The notes: generated by a model not told the origin, from the sequence alone. Shown: positions 36,033 to 47,551, counted from the stretch's first letter. The stretch: 64,000 nt of DNA from Porphyrobacter sp. AAP60 (GCF_001296025.1 NZ_LJHV01000008.1:620001-684000), one strand, 5' to 3'. Numbers and translations are program-made.

Positions 36033-38200
36033 ACGATGCGCCCGGCGTGTGGCGCAGCAAGCTCCGGCTGATCGATCCCGAAGAAGAAAATCCCGCCGCG
36101 GCGACTGCTCGCGCTGAAGACGAGGCGCGGCTGAAGGCCGAGGCTGCGGCACGCGCTGCCAAACAGGCTGCCCGCGATCTGGCCGCTGCCGAGGCGGCAG
36201 AACAAGCCCGCATCGCCGCCGAAGCCGCCGCCGCTGAAGCCGAAGCTCAGGCGCAGGCCCGGGAGCGCGCCAGAGCCGAGGCACGGGCGCGGGTCGCTGC
36301 TGAGGCTCAGGCCAAGGCCGAAGCGCTCGCCCGCGCCAAGGCCGAGGCCGAGGAACGCGCCCGCGCTCTGAAGGAAACCCGCGCCCGCGAAAAGGCTGAA
36401 GCCGAAGCCCGCGCCACAGCCGAACGCGAGGCCCGCGAAGCTGCCGCTGCCCAAGCGCGGGCAAGGAAGCAGGAAGAAGCCCGCGCCCGCGCCGAAGCTG
36501 AGGCCAAGGCCCGCGCCGAAGCGCTCGAAAAGACCCGCCGCGAAGCCGAGGAACGCGCCCGCGCCAAGGCCGAGGCCGAAGAACAGGCCCGTCTCGCCGC
36601 AGAAGCCAAGGCGAGGGCCGAAGCGGAAGCCAAGGCGCGCCGCGCTGCCGAAGCCGCCGCCAAGGCCGCCGCTGCTCAGCAGGCGCGCAAGGAAGAAGAA
36701 GCGCGCAAACAGGCAGAAGCCGCAGCCAAAGCTCGCGCCAAGGCGGAGGCAGAGGCAAAGGCGCGCGCCGAAGCCGAGGAACTGGCCAGGGCAGAAGCCG
36801 AAGCAAAGGCCAAGGTCGAAGCCGAGGCCAAGGCGCGCAAGGAAGCCGAAGCGAAAGCTCGCGCCGAGGCCAAAGCCAAAGCCAAGGCCGAAGCGGAAGA
36901 ACAGGCGCGCCTCGCGGCCGCAGCCAAGGCAAAAGCCGCAGCCGAGGCCAAGGCCAAGGCAAAGGCAAAGGCCGAAGAAGAGGCCCGCATCGCAGCCGAA
37001 GCGGCAGCCGAGAAAGCTGCAAAGGAAGCCGCCAAGGAAGCCAAGCGCCTCGCCGCCGAAGAGAAGTCCCGCAAGGAAGCCGAGGCCGCCGCCGAGGCAG
37101 AAGCCGCCGCCGCTGCCGAGCAGGCGCGGCTCGAAGCCGAAGTGCTGGCCCGCGCCGCCGTCGATGTGCCAGCGGTGCTCAAACGCCTGATCCGCGAAAC
37201 CGGCCCGATCAGCGTCGCGCAATTTATGGGGGAGAGCAACGCGCGCTATTATGCCAGCCGCGATCCTCTGGGCGAACAGGGCGATTTCATCACCGCGCCG
37301 GAAATCACGCAGGTGTTCGGCGAATTGATCGGGGTGTGGTTTGCCGATCTCTGGTCGCGGATGACCCGCCGCAAGCATATCCACTATGTCGAGCTTGGGC
37401 CGGGGCGCGGCACGCTGGCCAGGGATGCGCTGAGCGCGGCGGCGCAGCAGGGCATGACGCCCAAGGTGCACTTCGTCGAAACATCGGCCACCCTGCGCAA
37501 GATCCAGCGTGAGGCTTTCCCCGATTGCATCCACCACCACGATATCTCGACCCTGCCCGATGATGCGCCGCTGCTGATCGTCGCCAACGAGTTCTTCGAT
37601 GCCCTGCCGGTGCAGCACCTGATCCGTTCGACTGACGGGTGGTATGCGCGGATGGTGGGGCTGGAGGACGATCAGTTCGCCTTTGTCACGGGCAAGGAGC
37701 GGATGGATCACCTTGTCCCGCCCAGCTGGGTCACGGCTTCGCAGGGCACCCTGATCGAGACCAGCCCGGCATCGGTCGCGCTGATGGCCGAAATTGCGCG
37801 GCGGCTGAAGGAACAGGGCGGCGCGGCGCTGATCATCGATTACGGCCACGAAGAGCTGCGTTCGGGATCGACTTTGCAGGCGCTGAAGTCTCACCAGATG
37901 GTCGATGTCTTCGCGCACCCCGGCGAGGCCGACCTGACCGCGCATGTCGATTTCGAGCTGCTGAAACTGGTGGCTGAACGTCACGGCGCCGATGTGATGG
38001 GGCTGCAATATCAGGGCGAATGGCTGATCCAGATGGGGATCGACACGCGCATGGAGATGCTCCGCCGCCGCGCGCCATACGAGAGGGAAAAGTTCCAGCG
38101 TCAGCGCGACCGGCTGGTGAAGGAAAGCGAGATGGGGATGCTGTTCAAGGTGCTGGGCATGTGCGGGCGGCGCTGGCCGTTCGGGGCGGGGTTTGATTGA
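35936..38200 (+). CDS. MidA-family SAM methyltransferase with long Ala/Glu/Lys/Arg helical N-terminal extension
   Basis: The C-terminal 350 residues (about 403-754) are a MidA/NDUFAF7-type methyltransferase: [40 protein letters not shown], the SAM loop [16 protein letters not shown] and [17 protein letters not shown]7 methylates an arginine of complex I; the bacterial target is unproven. Residues about 50-400 are an uninterrupted, almost pure Ala/Glu/Lys/Arg helix like TolA domain II. The extension's only ATG is 35936, overlapping lgt by 97 bp; GTG 36047 would avoid the overlap, and GTG 37142 would give a normal-length MidA without the helix. The helix is codon-consistent (GCC, GAA, AAG), so I favour a true fusion. 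It is followed by the DUF2147 gene with a TGATG overlap. Confidence 0.78.
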   Translation: MADFTADPDWVDCRALRAAEAAAGVGDDRAGLDDAPGVWRSKLRLIDPEEENPAAATARAEDEARLKAEAAARAAKQAARDLAAAEAAEQARIAAEAAAAEAEAQAQARERARAEARARVAAEAQAKAEALARAKAEAEERARALKETRAREKAEAEARATAEREAREAAAAQARARKQEEARARAEAEAKARAEALEKTRREAEERARAKAEAEEQARLAAEAKARAEAEAKARRAAEAAAKAAAAQQARKEEEARKQAEAAAKARAKAEAEAKARAEAEELARAEAEAKAKVEAEAKARKEAEAKARAEAKAKAKAEAEEQARLAAAAKAKAAAEAKAKAKAKAEEEARIAAEAAAEKAAKEAAKEAKRLAAEEKSRKEAEAAAEAEAAAAAEQARLEAEVLARAAVDVPAVLKRLIRETGPISVAQFMGESNARYYASRDPLGEQGDFITAPEITQVFGELIGVWFADLWSRMTRRKHIHYVELGPGRGTLARDALSAAAQQGMTPKVHFVETSATLRKIQREAFPDCIHHHDISTLPDDAPLLIVANEFFDALPVQHLIRSTDGWYARMVGLEDDQFAFVTGKERMDHLVPPSWVTASQGTLIETSPASVALMAEIARRLKEQGGAALIIDYGHEELRSGSTLQALKSHQMVDVFAHPGEADLTAHVDFELLKLVAERHGADVMGLQYQGEWLIQMGIDTRMEMLRRRAPYEREKFQRQRDRLVKESEMGMLFKVLGMCGRRWPFGAGFD
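36110..37140 (+). repeat. Degenerate tandem repeat encoding the Ala/Glu/Lys/Arg helix
   Basis: About 1 kb of short degenerate repeats built from GCC, GAA/GAG, AAG and CGC codons, encoding units like AEAKAR. No stop codon interrupts the frame. On the opposite strand the same DNA gives an artefactual Gly/Leu/Phe-rich open frame. Such DNA is prone to length variation by slippage. Confidence 0.85.
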
Positions 38201-38619
38201 TGGCGCGGCTGCGATTGCTGGCGTTCGGCGCCTTGCTGATGGCAACCACCCCCGCTCTGGCCGCCGATGCGGTTGCAGGGCGCTGGGTGACGGCGGAGAA
38301 AGACGGCGTGATCCTGATCGCGCCCTGCGGTAAAGCGCTATGCGGCACGATCGATCGCTTTCTGGTGCCGCCGCCGGAAGGCGTGGGACAGCGCGATGTC
38401 AACAATCCCGATGCCAAGCTGCGCAGCCGCAAGCTTTTGGGCATGCCGATCCTGTCGGGCTTCACTGCCGATGGCAACCTGTGGCGCGGGCGGATCTATG
38501 ATCCCAAAAGCGGCAAGACCTACCGTTCGATCATCCGCCGCAAGGGGCCGAATGTGCTTGAGGTAAAGGGTTGTGTCGGCCCGTTCTGCCAGACGCAGGA
38601 GTGGAAGCGGGTGTCTTGA
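38200..38619 (+). CDS. DUF2147 exported protein
   Basis: 139 residues with a signal peptide (about 1-21, ending in PALAA) and a DUF2147 domain: GRWVTAEKDGVILIAPCGKA, then LCGTIDRFLVPP and IYDPKSGKTYRSIIR, with four Cys in the mature part that may form disulphides. Family members are small periplasmic beta proteins of unknown role. Its ATG overlaps the methyltransferase stop (TGATG). Confidence 0.82.
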   Translation: MARLRLLAFGALLMATTPALAADAVAGRWVTAEKDGVILIAPCGKALCGTIDRFLVPPPEGVGQRDVNNPDAKLRSRKLLGMPILSGFTADGNLWRGRIYDPKSGKTYRSIIRRKGPNVLEVKGCVGPFCQTQEWKRVS

Positions 38620-38624
38620 TTTGC

Positions 38625-38717
38625 GCGCGCCCTCTGGCACGCGATGTCCTCGCTCACGCCGCCTGAAGGCGGCGTCGCTGCGGGCGCGCGGTCGCGCTTG
38701 CGGTCGCTGCGCGACCG
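38625..38717 (+). repeat. Four-hairpin structured repeat, copy B
   Basis: Hairpins in order: 38625-38642 (GCGCGCC/GGCACGC, one C-A mismatch), 38658-38673 (GCCGCC/GGCGGC, loop TGAA), 38684-38697 (GCGCG/CGCGC) and 38701-38717 (CGGTCGC/GCGACCG). It aligns over its whole length with copy A, with conserved linkers and paired stem changes. It lies between convergent genes, starting 5 bp after the DUF2147 stop. Confidence 0.82.
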
Positions 38718-38732
38718 TTCCAGCGCGATACT

Positions 38733-40270
<1,538 letters not shown>

Positions 40271-40271
<1 letters not shown>

Positions 40272-41053
40272 CAGCTGCGGCTTTCCCCAAGGCCCTCTAA
40301 CGCGGCGAGGCGTTCGGCCTGCTGGCGCGGCACGGCAACAAGACCCTGCGCCACATCGCCGCCCGCCCCGCCAAGCAATGCGCACGGGCTTTCATCGGCA
40401 ACGATGCGCCCGGCATCCATCACCAGCACCCGGTCGGCCAGCAACAGCGCTTCGGCCATGTCATGCGTCACCATCACCGTGGTCAGGCCTAGCCGCTCGT
40501 GCAGTTCGCGCACCTTGTTGCCGAGCGCATCGCGGGTCAGCGGATCGAGCGCACCGAAGGGTTCGTCCATGATCAGCAGTTCCGGCTCGCCCGCCAGCGC
40601 CCGCGCCACGCCGACGCGCTGGCGTTGCCCGCCGGACAGCTCATCGGGCATCCGGGTCGCCATCGCAGGATCAAGCTCGACCAGTTCGAGAAGCTGCGCG
40701 ATCCGTTCGGCACCGAGTTTCTCGCCGGTCAGACGTGGGCCGATAGCGATGTTTTCGGCGACGCTCATATGCGGGAACAGGCCGATCCCCTGAAATACGT
40801 AGCCGACCCGGCGGCGCAGACGGGCTGGCTTGAGGCTTGCCACATCCTCTCCGGCGAACAGCACCCGGCCTGTCGTCGGCTCCACCAGCGTGTTGACCGT
40901 TTTCAGCAGCGTCGATTTGCCCGATCCCGAAGCGCCCACCAGCGCCACGAAGCTGCCCGCCGTAATGTCGCATGACACTCCGCCAACTGCGGTGATCTCG
41001 CCAAAGCGGCAGATCACCCCGTCGAACCGGAGCAGGGGTGAAGGCATCGTCAT
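40271..41053 (-). CDS. Osmoprotectant-type ABC transporter ATP-binding protein
   Basis: 260 residues. Walker A GASGSGKST (40-48), signature LSGGQRQRVGVARAL, Walker B LLIMDEPFGALDPLTRD, and H-loop MVTHDM are all intact. It lacks the CBS domains that end many OpuA-type ATPases. ATG 41053 or 41047 are both possible. It is the first gene of a two-gene unit with the permease-receptor gene. Confidence 0.9.
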
Positions 41054-41178
41054 CGGCAGGTTGATTAGCGAGGTTGGGCGCTGCGCGCCAGCGCCTCGGA
41101 TCGACCCAATGATTGGCCTTTTCCGGCTGGCTTGCTATGCGCTTGGCCAGAACAATCATTACACCCGCAGGACATAAA

Positions 41179-42345
41179 ATGCGCGCCACCCCCGATTTCG
41201 ATTTCCACCTTGGCGAAGCGGCCGAGATGATCCGTGACACCACCGCGCGCTTCGCCGACGAACAGATTGCGCCCTTGGCCGAACGCACCGACCGCGAAGA
41301 CCGCTTCCCGCGTGAATTGTGGGAGCCGATGGGCGCGCTCGGCCTGCATGGCATCACGGTCGAGGAAGAATGGGGCGGCCTGGGCCTCGGCTATCTGGAG
41401 CATGTGATCGCGGTCGAGGAAGTGTCGCGGGCGAGCGCCTCGGTTGGCCTCTCGTACGGCGCGCATTCCAACCTCTGTCTCAACCAGATCCGCCGCTGGG
41501 GGAATGACGAGCAGAAGGCGAAGTATCTCCCTAAGCTGATCAGTGGCGAACATGTTGGCTCGCTTGCGATGTCCGAGGTCGGCGCGGGGTCGGACGTGGT
41601 TTCGATGAAGCTGAAGGCCGAGGAAGTTCAGGGCGGATACGTCCTCAACGGCACCAAGTTCTGGATCACCAACGCGCCGGAGGCCGATACGCTGGTGGTC
41701 TATGCCAAGACCGATGGCCACGCCGGATCGCGCGGCATCACCGCCTTCCTGATCGAGAAGGGCGATGACGGTTTCGCCATCGGCCAGAAGATCAGCAAGG
41801 TCGGCATGAAGGGCTCGCCCACCGCAGAACTGGTGTTCAACGATTGCTTCATTCCCGAAGACCGCATCATGGGGCCGCTGAACGGCGGGGTCGGCGTGCT
41901 GATGAGCGGGCTGGATTATGAACGCGTGGTGCTGGCCGGATTGCAGCTCGGGATCATGCAGGCGTGTCTGGACACGGTGATCCCCTACCTGCGCGAGAGG
42001 AAGCAGTTCGGAAAGCCGATTGGCTCGTTCCAGCTGATGCAGGCCAAGGTCGCCGACATGTATGTCGCCCTGCAATCGGCCCGCGCCTATACCTATGCCG
42101 TGGCGAAGGCCTGTGACGCCGGGCAGACGACGCGCTTCGATGCGGCGGGCGTGATTCTGCTCGCGTCGGAAAACGCCTTCAAGGTCGCGGCGGAAAGCGT
42201 GCAGGCGCTGGGCGGCGCGGGCTATACTACCGATTGGCCGGTGGAGCGCTACATGCGCGATGCCAAGCTGCTCGACATCGGCGCAGGCACGAACGAGATA
42301 AGGCGGATGCTGATCGGGCGCGAATTGATCGGGGCGGCGGGGTGA
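41179..42345 (+). CDS. ivd: Isovaleryl-CoA dehydrogenase
   Basis: FAD enzyme of leucine breakdown, isovaleryl-CoA to 3-methylcrotonyl-CoA. 388 residues. [19 protein letters not shown] has the Glu that is the catalytic base in isovaleryl-CoA dehydrogenases, replacing the C-terminal Glu of most acyl-CoA dehydrogenases. [17 protein letters not shown] and [16 protein letters not shown] are dehydrogenase hallmarks. The ATG at 41179 follows CAGGAC. The carboxylase beta subunit lies 1.3 kb downstream. Confidence 0.9.
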   Translation: MRATPDFDFHLGEAAEMIRDTTARFADEQIAPLAERTDREDRFPRELWEPMGALGLHGITVEEEWGGLGLGYLEHVIAVEEVSRASASVGLSYGAHSNLCLNQIRRWGNDEQKAKYLPKLISGEHVGSLAMSEVGAGSDVVSMKLKAEEVQGGYVLNGTKFWITNAPEADTLVVYAKTDGHAGSRGITAFLIEKGDDGFAIGQKISKVGMKGSPTAELVFNDCFIPEDRIMGPLNGGVGVLMSGLDYERVVLAGLQLGIMQACLDTVIPYLRERKQFGKPIGSFQLMQAKVADMYVALQSARAYTYAVAKACDAGQTTRFDAAGVILLASENAFKVAAESVQALGGAGYTTDWPVERYMRDAKLLDIGAGTNEIRRMLIGRELIGAAG

Positions 42346-42959
42346 GGTTTGGCACGTTCCTTTGCGGAGTTGTCGCGCTCTTCGCTGCGGCGGCAGCAAA
42401 CGGGCAAGACACTGCTGACGCTTGGACTGACGAGGCAATCTGGGTCACCGTCGCCGAAACATATGGGTTCGAACAGAGGCTTCGAGGCATCGCCTTCGAC
42501 AATCAGGATGTGCGGCAACAAATACGGCGTGCGGGTGTGATGCCTGCCTGCCGCGTGATCGCAGATTTCATTGACCGAAAGGCAGATGCTGTCAGCAGCA
42601 GTTACCGTATCCTGATTGTCGCCGAAGCGCGGATTATGGTGCCTGAGGGCAGGGCCTTCCAAGAGCAGGTCAGCATTCATCCATCAGGCCATCGGTTCGG
42701 CCGGTTGGTTGAGAGAGTAGAGCGTAGGGCACCCGAAATCTTCGCCGACTTGCCGACGCAGATCGAGTCAGAACTGGTCGCCGAATTGGCCAAGCTGCCA
42801 ACAACAGTAGGTGAATGGCGGGTGCCCGTAGCAGACTGGAATTTCAATGGCTCCAACCAGTCTGTTTGGGCAACCGCATGCATGATTTCAAATTTGCGCG
42901 ACCCAAGCAATGCCAAGGGCGCTTTCGATGGATTTTACAGAGAGCGTCCCGCGCAATGA
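42342..42959 (+). CDS. Hypothetical exported protein
   Basis: 205 residues, unknown family. It starts at GTG 42342, overlapping the ivd stop by four bases. A signal peptide is likely (about 1-21, ending in AAAANGQ). No motif is recognised; Cys is rare. Its codon use has more A and T at third positions than the neighbours and the DNA is visibly less GC-rich, which suggests recent acquisition or weak constraint. Confidence 0.6.
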   Translation: MRFGTFLCGVVALFAAAAANGQDTADAWTDEAIWVTVAETYGFEQRLRGIAFDNQDVRQQIRRAGVMPACRVIADFIDRKADAVSSSYRILIVAEARIMVPEGRAFQEQVSIHPSGHRFGRLVERVERRAPEIFADLPTQIESELVAELAKLPTTVGEWRVPVADWNFNGSNQSVWATACMISNLRDPSNAKGAFDGFYRERPAQ

Positions 42960-42996
42960 CCGGCCCCATCGTCACCCCGCAACGCAGGAGTCCCCA

Positions 42997-43302
42997 ATGA
43001 GCACCGAAGAAGACTACGTCTATGACGAGGCGAGCGGCGAGTGGATGGCTGCATTGGAACTCGCGGCCAAGCAGGCGGCGGACGACGTCGTGGAAGTGCG
43101 CGATGCGGTCGGCAACATCCTTGCCGATGGCGATGCGGTGACGCTGATCAAGGATCTCGAGGTCAAGGGCGCAGGGCAAACGCTGAAGCAAGGCACGCTG
43201 ATCAAATCGATCCGGCTGACCGGCGATGCGCAGGAGATCGACTGCAAATATCCCGGCATCAAGGGCCTGGTGCTGCGGGCCGAGTTTGTGCGCAAGCGGT
43301 GA
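42997..43302 (+). CDS. PhnA/YjdM-like protein lacking the zinc ribbon
   Basis: 101 residues. The C-terminal part has the PhnA pattern (VRDAVGNILADGDAVTLIKD, then KGAGQTLKQGTLIKSIRL and DCKYPGIKGLVLRAEFVRK). Full-length YjdM proteins carry an N-terminal CxxC zinc ribbon; here the N-terminus is YVYDEASGEWMAALEL without Cys. Despite the name, a role in phosphonate use is not established for this family. It sits between ivd and the carboxylase gene. Confidence 0.8.
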   Translation: MSTEEDYVYDEASGEWMAALELAAKQAADDVVEVRDAVGNILADGDAVTLIKDLEVKGAGQTLKQGTLIKSIRLTGDAQEIDCKYPGIKGLVLRAEFVRKR

Positions 43303-43336
43303 TCGTCGGGCGAAATCTCTGTAGGAAAGCGCCACG

Positions 43337-43621
43337 ATGAGCGACACCTTGCTGACTGTTTTGCAGTATTATGGCGCAGGCGCGGGGCTGATTGCCGCGC
43401 TGATCGTGTCGCTCAATCTGGGCACCCGGCCCACCGGCTGGGGGTTCGTGATTTTCGTTACATCCTCGATCGCGCTGATCGCATGGGGATTTTTCCAGAC
43501 CGATTCCGAAGGGATCGGCTGGCAGAACATCGGGCTTCTGGCGATCAACATCGTCGGGGTTTATCGCTACCTCCTGTCGGACAAGACGTCCGATGACAAA
43601 GACAAAGACCAGACAGCATGA
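43337..43621 (+). CDS. Small hydrophobic membrane protein
   Basis: 94 residues with three predicted membrane helices (about 12-28, 34-52, 61-78) and a charged tail [11 protein letters not shown]. Not assigned to a family; a small membrane accessory is all that can be said. An AGGAA site precedes the ATG. The stop overlaps the ATG of the carboxylase beta gene (ATGA), so it is coupled to leucine catabolism expression. Confidence 0.72.
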   Translation: MSDTLLTVLQYYGAGAGLIAALIVSLNLGTRPTGWGFVIFVTSSIALIAWGFFQTDSEGIGWQNIGLLAINIVGVYRYLLSDKTSDDKDKDQTA

Positions 43622-45267
43622 CCGCACCCGTTCTCACCACCAAACTCGACCGCGAAAGCCCCGAGGCCAAGGCGCGGTTTGCGTATAACCAATCGCTCGC
43701 CGCCGATCTGCGCGCACGCGTGGCCGAGGCGGCGTTGGGCGGCACGGAAAAGTCGCGCGAGCGCCACGTGTCGCGCGGGAAGCTGCTGCCCCGCGAGCGG
43801 GTGGAGCGGCTGCTTGATCCGGGTTCGCCCTTTCTGGAAATCGGGCAGCTGGCCGCGAACGGCATGTACGAAGGCGACGTCAACGGCGCATCGATCATCT
43901 GCGGCGTGGGGCGCGTGTCCGGTCGCCAGTGCATGATCGTGTGCAACGATGCGACCGTGAAGGGCGGCACCTATTACCCGATGACGGTAAAGAAACACCT
44001 GCGCGCGCAGGAGATTGCGCAGGAGAACCGCCTGCCGTGCATCTATCTGGTGGACTCCGGCGGGGCGAACCTGCCGCATCAGGCGGAAGTCTTCCCCGAT
44101 CGCGACCACTTCGGGCGGATTTTCTTCAATCAGGCCAACATGTCCGCGCTCGGCATTCCGCAGATCGCCTGCGTGATGGGCAGCTGCACCGCGGGCGGCG
44201 CTTATGTGCCCGCCATGTCGGACGAGAGCGTGATCGTGCGCAATCAGGGCACGATCTTCCTCGCTGGCCCGCCGCTGGTGAAGGCCGCGACGGGCGAGGA
44301 AATCACCGCCGAGGATCTGGGCGGCGGCGATCTGCACGCCAAGAAATCGGGCGTGGTCGATCACCTCGCCGAGAACGACGAGCACGCGCTCACCATCGTG
44401 CGCGATATTGTCTCGCACCTCAATTCCCCGTTCGGTTCGAGCGCAGTCGAGAACCGGGGGCTGGGCAGTGTCTCGACGACGCTCGACACGAACGGGTTGA
44501 AGGAGCCGATGCCCCCGAAATTCGATGCTGAAGACCTCTACGCCCTGATCCCCGATGATGTGCGTGCGCCCTATGATGTGAAGGAAGTGATCGCGCGGCT
44601 GGTGGACGGCAGCGAGTTTCACGAGTTCAAGGCGCATTACGGCTCCACGCTGGTCTGCGGGTTCGCCCACATCTGGGGGATGCCTGTGGCGATCCTCGCC
44701 AATAACGGCGTGCTGTTCAGCGAAAGCGCTCAGAAGGGTGCGCATTTCATCGAACTCGCCTGCCAGCGCCGCATCCCGCTGCTGTTCTTGCAGAATATCA
44801 GCGGCTTCATGGTCGGCGGGAAATACGAGGCGGAAGGCATCGCCAAGCATGGCGCAAAGCTGGTCACCGCCGTGGCGACCGCGACCGTGCCGAAAGTCAC
44901 CGTGGTGATCGGCGGCAGCTTTGGCGCGGGCAATTACGGCATGTGCGGGCGGGCCTATTCCCCGCGCTTCATGTTCACCTGGCCCAATGCGCGCATTAGC
45001 GTGATGGGCGGAGAGCAGGCGGCATCCGTGCTCGCCACCGTCCACCGCGATGCCGATAGCTGGGACGAGGCCGCGACCGAGGCCTTCAAGGCCCCGATCC
45101 GCCAGAAATACGAAGACGAAGGCAACCCCTACTACGCCACCGCCCGCCTGTGGGACGACGGCGTGGTCGATCCGGTGCAGACCCGCGATGTGCTGGGGCT
45201 TGCGCTGGCGGCGTGTCTGGAGGCTCCGATTGCGGAACGACCGGCGTTTGGCGTGTTCCGGATGTAA
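43618..45267 (+). CDS. mccB: Acyl-CoA carboxylase beta subunit, probably methylcrotonoyl-CoA carboxylase
   Basis: Carboxyltransferase half of the biotin enzyme that follows isovaleryl-CoA dehydrogenase in leucine breakdown. 549 residues, usual for the methylcrotonoyl type. [19 protein letters not shown] and [30 protein letters not shown], and [20 protein letters not shown] match MCC beta closely. The biotin-carrying alpha subunit, hydratase and lyase genes are not downstream as expected; the next gene is an acyltransferase. Assignment as mccB rests on these motifs plus ivd. Confidence 0.88.
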   Translation: MTAPVLTTKLDRESPEAKARFAYNQSLAADLRARVAEAALGGTEKSRERHVSRGKLLPRERVERLLDPGSPFLEIGQLAANGMYEGDVNGASIICGVGRVSGRQCMIVCNDATVKGGTYYPMTVKKHLRAQEIAQENRLPCIYLVDSGGANLPHQAEVFPDRDHFGRIFFNQANMSALGIPQIACVMGSCTAGGAYVPAMSDESVIVRNQGTIFLAGPPLVKAATGEEITAEDLGGGDLHAKKSGVVDHLAENDEHALTIVRDIVSHLNSPFGSSAVENRGLGSVSTTLDTNGLKEPMPPKFDAEDLYALIPDDVRAPYDVKEVIARLVDGSEFHEFKAHYGSTLVCGFAHIWGMPVAILANNGVLFSESAQKGAHFIELACQRRIPLLFLQNISGFMVGGKYEAEGIAKHGAKLVTAVATATVPKVTVVIGGSFGAGNYGMCGRAYSPRFMFTWPNARISVMGGEQAASVLATVHRDADSWDEAATEAFKAPIRQKYEDEGNPYYATARLWDDGVVDPVQTRDVLGLALAACLEAPIAERPAFGVFRM

Positions 45268-45347
45268 TCTGAAACCCCCGCCCGCCCCCTTGCGTATCTA
45301 ACCCAAGTTAGGCCACAAGCATCCGGCCTTTGGGAGGGGCGCACCGC

Positions 45348-45989
45348 TTGCACACACCACTGAACCCTGCGCTGATGCGCAAGCCCACGTTGCTTTCGCG
45401 CATCGTGCGCCGGATCATCCTTGCGATCTGGTATGTGCGCGGGTGGAAGATCGATTCCCCGCTGCCAAAGCATCTCAGGAAGTTCGTGATCGCGGGTGCG
45501 CCGCATACCACCAACTGGGATTTCGTGTTCTTCACCGGCGCGACCCATGAAGAGGGCGTGAAGCCCAATTTCATGGGCAAGCACACGCTGTTTACGGGGA
45601 TGATGAAGAACTTCATGCTCGATATGGGCGGCATCCCGGTCGATCGCCGCAGCCGCCTCAACGCCACCGAACAGGTCGCCGCCGAATTTGCCGCGCGCGA
45701 TGAACTGGCGCTGGTGATCGCCTGCGAAGGCTCGCGCAAAAGCGACGGCAAGTGGCGTTCCGGCTTCTACCACATCGCCCGCGCCGCCAACGTGCCGATC
45801 GTCCCCGCCTTTGCCGATAATGCTGCCAAGATCATCAGCTTCGGCCCGCCGCTGCTGCCAACCGGCAATTACGGCGAGGATCTGCTGAAAATCGCCGAAT
45901 GGTTCCGATCGAAGCTGCCCGATTACGAACGCTTCAAGGTGCTGGAACAACAGGCGCGGGATATTATTGCCGGGAAGAACGATGTTTGA
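45348..45989 (+). CDS. Lysophospholipid acyltransferase-family protein
   Basis: 213 residues. Transfers an acyl chain to a glycerophospholipid or similar acceptor. The HX4D catalytic motif is HTTNWD (residues 53-58) and the acceptor-binding region is GIPVDRRSRLNA; ACEGSRK replaces the usual PEGTR-like motif. The start TTG 45348 is decided by GGGAGGGG at 45332-45339 (8-bp spacer); ATG 45375 is the alternative. It overlaps the DUF1295 gene by 8 bp. Confidence 0.82.
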   Translation: MHTPLNPALMRKPTLLSRIVRRIILAIWYVRGWKIDSPLPKHLRKFVIAGAPHTTNWDFVFFTGATHEEGVKPNFMGKHTLFTGMMKNFMLDMGGIPVDRRSRLNATEQVAAEFAARDELALVIACEGSRKSDGKWRSGFYHIARAANVPIVPAFADNAAKIISFGPPLLPTGNYGEDLLKIAEWFRSKLPDYERFKVLEQQARDIIAGKNDV

Positions 45990-46779
45990 ACTGCTTGCCC
46001 TGAATGCCGCGATCCTGATCGTGCTGGTGCTGATCCAGTGGGCGATCAGCGTGAAGATCAATGATGTCAGCTTCATCGATGCCTTCTGGGGGGCAGGGAT
46101 GGGCATTCTGGCGGTGGCAAGCTGGCTGCACGTGCCCGGCGGCGCGGGCGCATTGGGCACGCTGATCATGGTGATGACCGCGGCCTGGGGCTTCCGGCTG
46201 GGTGGTTACCTGTTCCTGCGCTGGCGCAAGGAAGGCGAGGACAAGCGTTACAAGATGATCCTGAAAAAGGATCGCGAGAAAGGCAATTTCGCCCGCGCCG
46301 CGCTCACCCGCGTATGGCTGATGCAGGCGGTGCTGCTGTTCATGGTGTCCAGCCCCGCGCAGGTCGGCATCCTTGCCAGCCCCGAACCATCCCCCATCCC
46401 GCCGCTGGCATGGGCCGGTTTTGCGCTTTGGAGCATCGGCGTGTTTTTCGAATGGGTGGGGGATTGGCAGCTGACCCGGTTCAAGGCCGATCCGGCCAAT
46501 CACGGCAAGGTATTGGACACCGGACTGTGGCGTTACACCCGCCATCCCAACTATTTCGGCGATTTTGCCGCGTGGTGGGGCATCTGGCTGGCCTGCGCGG
46601 CGGCGGGCTGGGGCTATGCTGCCGCGACCGTGATCGGGCCTTTGTTCCTCAGCTTCACGCTCACCCGATGGTCGGGCGTGACGCTGCTGGAGAAGGGCAT
46701 GGACAAGTCGAAGGGCGACAAATACGCCGATTACAAGCGTCGCACCTCGGCGTTTTTCCCGCTGCCGCCCAAGAACTGA
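45982..46779 (+). CDS. DUF1295 membrane protein (steroid 5-alpha-reductase C-terminal-like)
   Basis: 265 residues, six to seven membrane helices. The C-terminal signature LWRYTRHPNYFGDFAAWW is shared with isoprenylcysteine methyltransferases, steroid reductases and related enzymes that act on lipids in the membrane. Substrate unknown. It overlaps the acyltransferase gene by 8 bp, so a joint lipid modification is plausible (inference). ATG 45982 follows GGGAAGAA. Confidence 0.85.
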   Translation: MFELLALNAAILIVLVLIQWAISVKINDVSFIDAFWGAGMGILAVASWLHVPGGAGALGTLIMVMTAAWGFRLGGYLFLRWRKEGEDKRYKMILKKDREKGNFARAALTRVWLMQAVLLFMVSSPAQVGILASPEPSPIPPLAWAGFALWSIGVFFEWVGDWQLTRFKADPANHGKVLDTGLWRYTRHPNYFGDFAAWWGIWLACAAAGWGYAAATVIGPLFLSFTLTRWSGVTLLEKGMDKSKGDKYADYKRRTSAFFPLPPKN

Positions 46780-46905
46780 ACCACCCTCGTCGTGGCGACT
46801 ATTCGACCAACCGCGCTGCTGCGCCGCACAAAAAGCGCGGGCGCACCCTTTAAGCCCGCGCCCGCTTGGCCTATGTTGCGTGCAATCAAGGAGGCGCGCG
46901 TACCC

Positions 46906-47547
46906 ATGGCTCTCAACCCGACCTTGCGCGAGCAGGAACGTGAGCGGATCGCGCAGCATGTGCTCGATCTGGTCAAGGAACGCGGATCGGAAATCCCGTG
47001 GACGGTGGCGATGGCCGAAAGCGGGCTGACACGCGCGCGGTTCGAAGCGCTGTTCGCCGATTATGACGACATGTTCGATGCGGTCGCGCAGACCTGGCTT
47101 GCGCCGCAACTGGCGGTGATGGAGGAAGTGCTCGCCACCAACCTGCCGCCGCAGCGCAAGATGTACGAATTCTTCCGCCGCCGCTTCGTGATTTCGCAGG
47201 AACGGTTCCGAGCCGATCCGCACTTTTTCAGCATCCTGTGCGAAATGGGCGCCGCCAATTTCGAACGGGTGCGTTCCTACGTCGATCTGGCCGATCACTA
47301 CCTGTGCGAACTGATTGCCGAAGCGCAGGCCGAAGGCTTCTTCGCCGGGCTGGAGATTGACGAGGCGCTGTCGCTGATCAACCAGATGATCTCCAATTAC
47401 ACGCTGCCCGATGCGCTGATCTATCTGGGCGACAAACTGTCCGAGGCAAAGCTGGCGCGGATCGTGGACACGATGTTCATCGGCCTGTCGGGCGAGGCAG
47501 GGGCCGATGCTTCGGGCGTGAACACGCTGAAGGTCGCATCGTCCTGA
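46906..47547 (+). CDS. TetR-family transcriptional regulator
   Basis: 213 residues, alpha-helical, typical TetR layout: a short N-terminal helix-turn-helix (about 12-55, with TRARFEALFADYDDMFDAV) and a ligand-binding C-terminal domain. The DNA-binding part is more divergent than in standard TetR proteins, so the DNA target cannot be guessed. The AGGAGG before it lies 11 bp from the ATG. It probably controls a neighbour such as the acyltransferase/DUF1295 pair (inference). Confidence 0.8.
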   Translation: MALNPTLREQERERIAQHVLDLVKERGSEIPWTVAMAESGLTRARFEALFADYDDMFDAVAQTWLAPQLAVMEEVLATNLPPQRKMYEFFRRRFVISQERFRADPHFFSILCEMGAANFERVRSYVDLADHYLCELIAEAQAEGFFAGLEIDEALSLINQMISNYTLPDALIYLGDKLSEAKLARIVDTMFIGLSGEAGADASGVNTLKVASS

Positions 47548-47551
47548 GCGG

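Noticed and set aside
36029..38245. 738-residue open frame on the minus strand opposite the MidA gene, rich in Gly, Leu and Phe
   Set aside because: It is the antisense of the Ala/Glu/Lys/Arg repeats; composition and length arise from the repeats and no domain is recognisable.
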